This document shows positions 4,329 through 7,634 of a stretch of 7,634 nucleotides of DNA, piece after piece (the first letter of the stretch is position 1; each line of letters begins with the position of its first letter). Source of the DNA: Desulfobacterales bacterium (lineage in GTDB: Bacteria; Desulfobacterota; Desulfobacteria; Desulfobacterales; UBA5852). The notes under the pieces are model-generated. The model had not been told where the DNA came from. It saw nothing but the letters and a program-made list of their open reading frames with translations, and did not search any database. A program made the position numbers and the translations under genes. Location of the stretch: positions 1-7,634 of the forward strand of contig JAERRP010000912.1 in assembly GCA_016735415.1 (NCBI GenBank). The letters are read 5' to 3'.

Positions 4329-6409
4329 TCGTCGATATCCGCGGATCCCGCCGCTATCGTGTGTTCATAACAAATCAGGCCGCACTGGAGGCAGCGGGAC
4401 GCTTCTTTGCGAGCGGTTTCCTCGTCAAATCCCATCTCGAGCTGACCAAGCCGATCGCGTTCCAGGGGTGGCGCTATCGGCATGATCCGGCGCGCTTCGG
4501 TGGGGACTTCTTCCACGGCATCGATATTCTGGATGACGCAGTCCGATGTCACCGCCTTCAGCGGCACGTCGGGGGTGATGCCATACATGAGCTGATGCAT
4601 GGAGACCGCCGCGCGGCGCCCGCCGGCAATGGCCTTGATGGCGCCACTGAAATCCGTAATAACGTCGCCCCGGGCGAAGAGGCCGGCTTCATTGGCAAAC
4701 TCGGGTTGTTTGTAGGGCTGCACGGCCACCCAGGGAATCGCTTCGGTAACGGACGGCTGAATCTCGCCTTCTTCGGCCGCATCGCGCCTGCGCATAAAAA
4801 TCAACTCGGGATAGCGTCCGGCCGCCAGGACCAGGTTTCCGGCCGGGATCTCGACGGTTGCACCGCTTTGCAGATCCGCGTAGGTCACGGCTTCGAGCTT
4901 CCCGCCCTTGCCGACCAGCCGCGAGATGCCGGCACCGTAGACAACACGGGCCTTGATTTTCTCCAGGCGTTCCACAGCGTTTTGATCCAGACGTGCATCT
5001 TCAACATCTTCGCGCATCAGCACGGTGATGGATATGGCCCCCTGCTTGCTGCAGATTTCAGCGGCCTCGGCCGCCAGGTTGCCGCCGCCCGCGATGACGA
5101 CGTTTTTCCCAACCTGGATACGTCCATCGTCTTTACGCCCGGCCCGCACGAAATCGATCAGCAGATAGGTGCCGGGAACAAATTCGTTGACCGCATCGAC
5201 CTGGCCACGCGCCAGCCGGCTGTCCCATCCGCCGGAGGCCAGAAAAACCGTTTCATAGTCTTCACCCAGCAGGTCGGCAATCCCGAAGTCGCTCCCCAGA
5301 GCCTGGTTCAAGCGGGCTTCCACGCCCATCTCGAGGATGCCTTCGATATCCCAGTCCAGAATATCGTGGGACAGACGATAGCGGGAGATGGCACTGCGCA
5401 GCAGGCCGCCCAGATGATCGGCCGCTTCGTAGACCACCGGGGCGTGCCCTAAGCGGGCCGCGAAGAAAGCGGCCGACAGCCCTTCGACGCCGCCGCCCAC
5501 AACAGCGATCTTGCGCCCGGTGTCGGGGGCCCGGTAGGGCTGAATGCGCTCGCCGCTCTGCTTTTCATAGTCGGCCACAAACCGTTTGATAAAATTGATG
5601 GCCACCGGCTCGTCGGCATACTGCCGGCGGCAGTCGTCCTCACAGGGCCGGGGACAAATGCGACCGATAACCGTCGGAAACGGATTGCGCTCTTTGATCA
5701 CCTGGACCGACCCGAGGTAGTCGCCGATCGCGGCCCGCCGCAGGTACTCCCGGATGTCGATCCCGGCCGGACAGGCGCGCTGGCAGGGCGTGGTGCACTC
5801 TTCGGTGGTGTATTCACGCAGAATCCGCCGGGTGACCGAAGAAAGATTGATGATGGCTTTGGGGCAGACCCGCTCGCAGGTGCCGCAGCCGGTGCATTTG
5901 ACTTCATCCACCACCGGCAGGCCCTCGGGGCCCATGACGATGGCGTCGAAGGGGCAGGCCCGGGCACAGGTGCCCAGGCCGAGGCATCCGATCGAACAGA
6001 CTTTCATGCCGCCGCCCAGCAGGGCAGCTGCCCGGCAGTCGTTCAGGCCGTCATAGTGGTATTTCTGGTCGGCCTCGGCCACCCCGTAATAGCAGCCAGG
6101 ACGGGCAATGTCGGGTTCCTTGGCTTCGACGGTCAGACCCATGATAGCGGCGATGGCCTCGGCCACGTCCGGTCCGGCCGCCACGCAGGAGTTGGGCGCC
6201 GCCCGGCCGGCCACAATCGCTTCGGCGTTGGCACTGCAGCCCGGAAGCCCGCACCCGCCGCAGTTGGCGCCGGGCAGGGCATCCTCAATGGAAAGGATTT
6301 TAGGATCGACATAGACGTAGAAAACTTTGGACGCCACAGCCAGTACGATACCGACCGTGATCCCAATGCCCCCTAACAACACTAAAGCTGGAATGATCGA
6401 CTGCCCCAT
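4310..6409 (-). CDS. RnfB-GltD/NfnB fusion: membrane-anchored iron-sulfur flavoprotein oxidoreductase
   Basis: This 699-residue protein joins two families. Residues 4-32 form one TM helix. The RnfB FeS domain follows (ALPGANCGGCG, Cys50, 53, 58, 75), then two RnfB-type ferredoxin clusters (Cys138, 142, 148, 152 and Cys172, 175, 178, 182). From about 200 it becomes a GltD/NfnB-like flavoprotein: cysteines 205, 209, 213 and 252, 256, 260 for the N-terminal [4Fe-4S] pair, an FAD dinucleotide fold with GGGVEG at 305-310, a second nucleotide fold with GGGNLAAEAA at 441-450, and the C-terminal FAD motif ARGDVITDFSGAIKAIAGGRRAA (579-601). An extra Cys673, 676 and 680 (RCLQCGLIC) is near the end. It likely passes electrons between a pyridine nucleotide, FAD and ferredoxin clusters at the inner membrane. 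The arginine pair usual for NADPH after the second fold is absent. GGAGG lies nine bases before the ATG, and the HydB-like gene ends 42 bases upstream, suggesting one operon. Confidence 0.9.
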   Translation of the reverse strand: MGQSIIPALVLLGGIGITVGIVLAVASKVFYVYVDPKILSIEDALPGANCGGCGLPGCSANAEAIVAGRAAPNSCVAAGPDVAEAIAAIMGLTVEAKEPDIARPGCYYGVAEADQKYHYDGLNDCRAAALLGGGMKVCSIGCLGLGTCARACPFDAIVMGPEGLPVVDEVKCTGCGTCERVCPKAIINLSSVTRRILREYTTEECTTPCQRACPAGIDIREYLRRAAIGDYLGSVQVIKERNPFPTVIGRICPRPCEDDCRRQYADEPVAINFIKRFVADYEKQSGERIQPYRAPDTGRKIAVVGGGVEGLSAAFFAARLGHAPVVYEAADHLGGLLRSAISRYRLSHDILDWDIEGILEMGVEARLNQALGSDFGIADLLGEDYETVFLASGGWDSRLARGQVDAVNEFVPGTYLLIDFVRAGRKDDGRIQVGKNVVIAGGGNLAAEAAEICSKQGAISITVLMREDVEDARLDQNAVERLEKIKARVVYGAGISRLVGKGGKLEAVTYADLQSGATVEIPAGNLVLAAGRYPELIFMRRRDAAEEGEIQPSVTEAIPWVAVQPYKQPEFANEAGLFARGDVITDFSGAIKAIAGGRRAAVSMHQLMYGITPDVPLKAVTSDCVIQNIDAVEEVPTEARRIMPIAPPLERDRLGQLEMGFDEETARKEASRCLQCGLICYEHTIAAGSADIDESRRIA

Positions 6410-6451
6410 ACCTTGTTTCCTCCGGTCAGACGATGGCGATGATATACGCTT

Positions 6452-7634
6452 TTAGAAAATGGCGTCGAACTTGCACTTGTCGAAACAGGTCATACACTGG
6501 ATGCATTTTTCCTTGTCGATGCGGGCCAGCTGCTTCTTTTCCCATTCGATGGCATCCACCGGACAGGCCCGGGCGCACATGCCGCAACGCGTACAGAGGT
6601 CGGTATCGACCTCGAACTTTAACAGGGCCACGCAGCGTTTGGCCGGACAACGCTTTTCGTAAATGTGGGCCTCGTATTCGGCCCTGAAATAGCGCAGGGT
6701 GGACAGTACCGGGTTGGGGCCGGTCTGGCCGAGCCCGCAAAGCGCCGTCTCCTTGATGACGGTCGAAAGGCGCTCCAGTTCATCCAGGTCCCGGGGTTCG
6801 CCACGGCCGTCGCAGATTTTCACGAGCAGTTCGAGCTGGCGGCGTGTGCCCTCCCGGCAGGGGGTGCACTTGCCACAGGATTCATCCTGAATGAAGTCCA
6901 TAAAAAAACGGGCCATATCGACCATGCAGGTGTTATCGTCCATGACGATGGCCCCGCCTGACCCCATAATGGCCCCCACCTTGGCGATTTCTTCATAATC
7001 CACCGGGGTGTCCAGATAATCTTCGGGCACACAGCCGCCGGAGGGTCCGCCCAGCTGGACCGCTTTGAACTTGCGCTTTTTGGGGACACCGCCGCCGATG
7101 TCGTAGATCATCTTGCGCAGTGTGGTTCCCATGGGCACTTCTTCCAGCCCGATATTGTTGATGTCCCCGGAAAGCGCGAAAACCTTGGTACCCTTGCTGG
7201 TTTCGGTGCCGACGCTGGCATACCAGGCCCCGCCGTTAAGGATGATCTGAGGCACATTGGCCAGAGTTTCGACGTTGTTTAAAATGGTGGGTTTTTCCCA
7301 GAGCCCCTGATGGGCCGGAAAGGGCGGGCGCGGGCGCGGCATCCCGCGGCGGCCCTCGATGGAGCGCATCAGGGCGGTTTCCTCCCCGCACACAAAAGCC
7401 CCGGCGCCCTGATAAATCTCCACATGGAAATCAAAACCCGTGCCCAGAATGTCGTCACCGATCAGACCGCGTTCGCGGGCCTGTTCGATGGCGATCCCCA
7501 GACGCCGGATGGCCAGGGGATATTCCGTACGCGCATAAACGTAACCCTGGTGAGAGTCGATGGCCCTGGCGGCAATGGTCATGCCCTCCAGCACGGCATG
7601 CGGGTCGGCTTCCAGAATACTGCGGTCCATGAAC
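6452..7634 (-). CDS. HydB/NuoF-like NADH-binding flavoprotein with C-terminal 2x[4Fe-4S] domain, 5'-truncated by window edge
   Basis: The visible 393 codons belong to the 51-kDa NADH dehydrogenase/HydB family, which oxidises or reduces NAD(H) through FMN. Numbered from Met at 7630: MDRSILEADPH (1-11), GAGAFVCGEETAL (75-87), then RPRPPFPA (99-106) are FMN/NAD site motifs; an SLBB-like domain follows near 145-195. The N3 [4Fe-4S] site is Cys252, 255, 258 (ESCGKCTPCREGT) plus Cys298 (CGLGQTGPNP). Two ferredoxin clusters close the protein (Cys346, 349, 352, 356 and Cys376, 379, 382, 386), an addition typical of HydB, HndC and related bifurcating subunits and not of plain NuoF. Met at 7630 is not the start: it is internal to the family's GAFMDRSILE motif, and the frame runs off the right edge with Phe before it, so roughly the first third is missing. 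It is probably co-transcribed with the downstream RnfB-GltD fusion. Confidence 0.93.
   Translation of the reverse strand, partial: FMDRSILEADPHAVLEGMTIAARAIDSHQGYVYARTEYPLAIRRLGIAIEQARERGLIGDDILGTGFDFHVEIYQGAGAFVCGEETALMRSIEGRRGMPRPRPPFPAHQGLWEKPTILNNVETLANVPQIILNGGAWYASVGTETSKGTKVFALSGDINNIGLEEVPMGTTLRKMIYDIGGGVPKKRKFKAVQLGGPSGGCVPEDYLDTPVDYEEIAKVGAIMGSGGAIVMDDNTCMVDMARFFMDFIQDESCGKCTPCREGTRRQLELLVKICDGRGEPRDLDELERLSTVIKETALCGLGQTGPNPVLSTLRYFRAEYEAHIYEKRCPAKRCVALLKFEVDTDLCTRCGMCARACPVDAIEWEKKQLARIDKEKCIQCMTCFDKCKFDAIF

Noticed and set aside
4361..5452. 363-codon open frame on the plus strand
   Set aside because: It is antisense to the GltD-like half of the RnfB-GltD fusion, whose motifs are intact. 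The antisense translation shows no recognisable domain; long antisense frames are common opposite GC-rich genes.
7628..7630. ATG at 7630 as the start of the HydB/NuoF-like gene
   Set aside because: It is the Met inside the conserved GAFMDRSILE motif and the frame continues to the window edge, so the gene is truncated rather than short.
1..7634. Mobile elements, CRISPR arrays, tRNA or rRNA genes
   Set aside because: No transposase or integrase motifs, no regularly spaced repeats and no cloverleaf or rRNA signatures were seen on either strand.

Overview
The window reads as a bacterial chromosomal segment in which all seven genes lie on the minus strand. The gene set fits an anaerobic or facultatively respiring Gram-negative bacterium: an RnfB-type membrane iron-sulfur protein fused to a GltD/NfnB-like flavoprotein, a HydB/NuoF-like flavoprotein, an RseC-like protein and a KamA-family radical SAM enzyme. 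A Desulfobacterota (former Deltaproteobacteria) host is my best guess from this combination, but no marker gene here proves it.

Read in the direction of transcription (right to left), the first block is a redox pair. A 5'-truncated HydB/NuoF-like subunit (6452-7634) carries the NADH/FMN module, an N3-type [4Fe-4S] site and two C-terminal ferredoxin clusters. A 699-residue fusion (4310-6409) follows 42 bases later: a membrane anchor plus RnfB iron-sulfur domains at the N-terminus, then a GltD/NfnB-like two-nucleotide flavoprotein. Together they look like the core of a membrane-tethered complex that moves electrons between NAD(P)H, flavin and ferredoxin, possibly by electron bifurcation. After a 161-base gap comes an RseC-like two-TM cysteine protein (3681-4148), a family often found with Rnf/Rsx systems.

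The second block is a glutamine-type ABC importer in the order glnH (2632-3387, TTG start with a strong Shine-Dalgarno), glnP (1584-2306) and glnQ (853-1587). glnP and glnQ overlap by ATGA. The proteins closely resemble E. coli GlnHPQ as I remember them, but the binding protein has unusual substitutions in its ligand pocket. A 325-base gap separates glnH from glnP. It holds a set of mutually exclusive hairpins just after glnH and a 21-bp inverted repeat whose only two imperfections become G-U pairs in the glnHPQ transcript. This suggests RNA-level control that sets binding-protein output above permease/ATPase output.

The last gene (1-590) is the N-terminal 196 residues of a KamA/lysine-2,3-aminomutase-family radical SAM enzyme, running off the left edge. 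Its 262-base upstream region contains a bulged stem-loop, a 12-bp palindrome and a lone TTGACA hexamer.

The left half (kamA and gln genes, with AT-rich spacers) is visibly less G+C-rich than the redox half. No tRNA, rRNA, CRISPR array, insertion sequence or transposase was seen.
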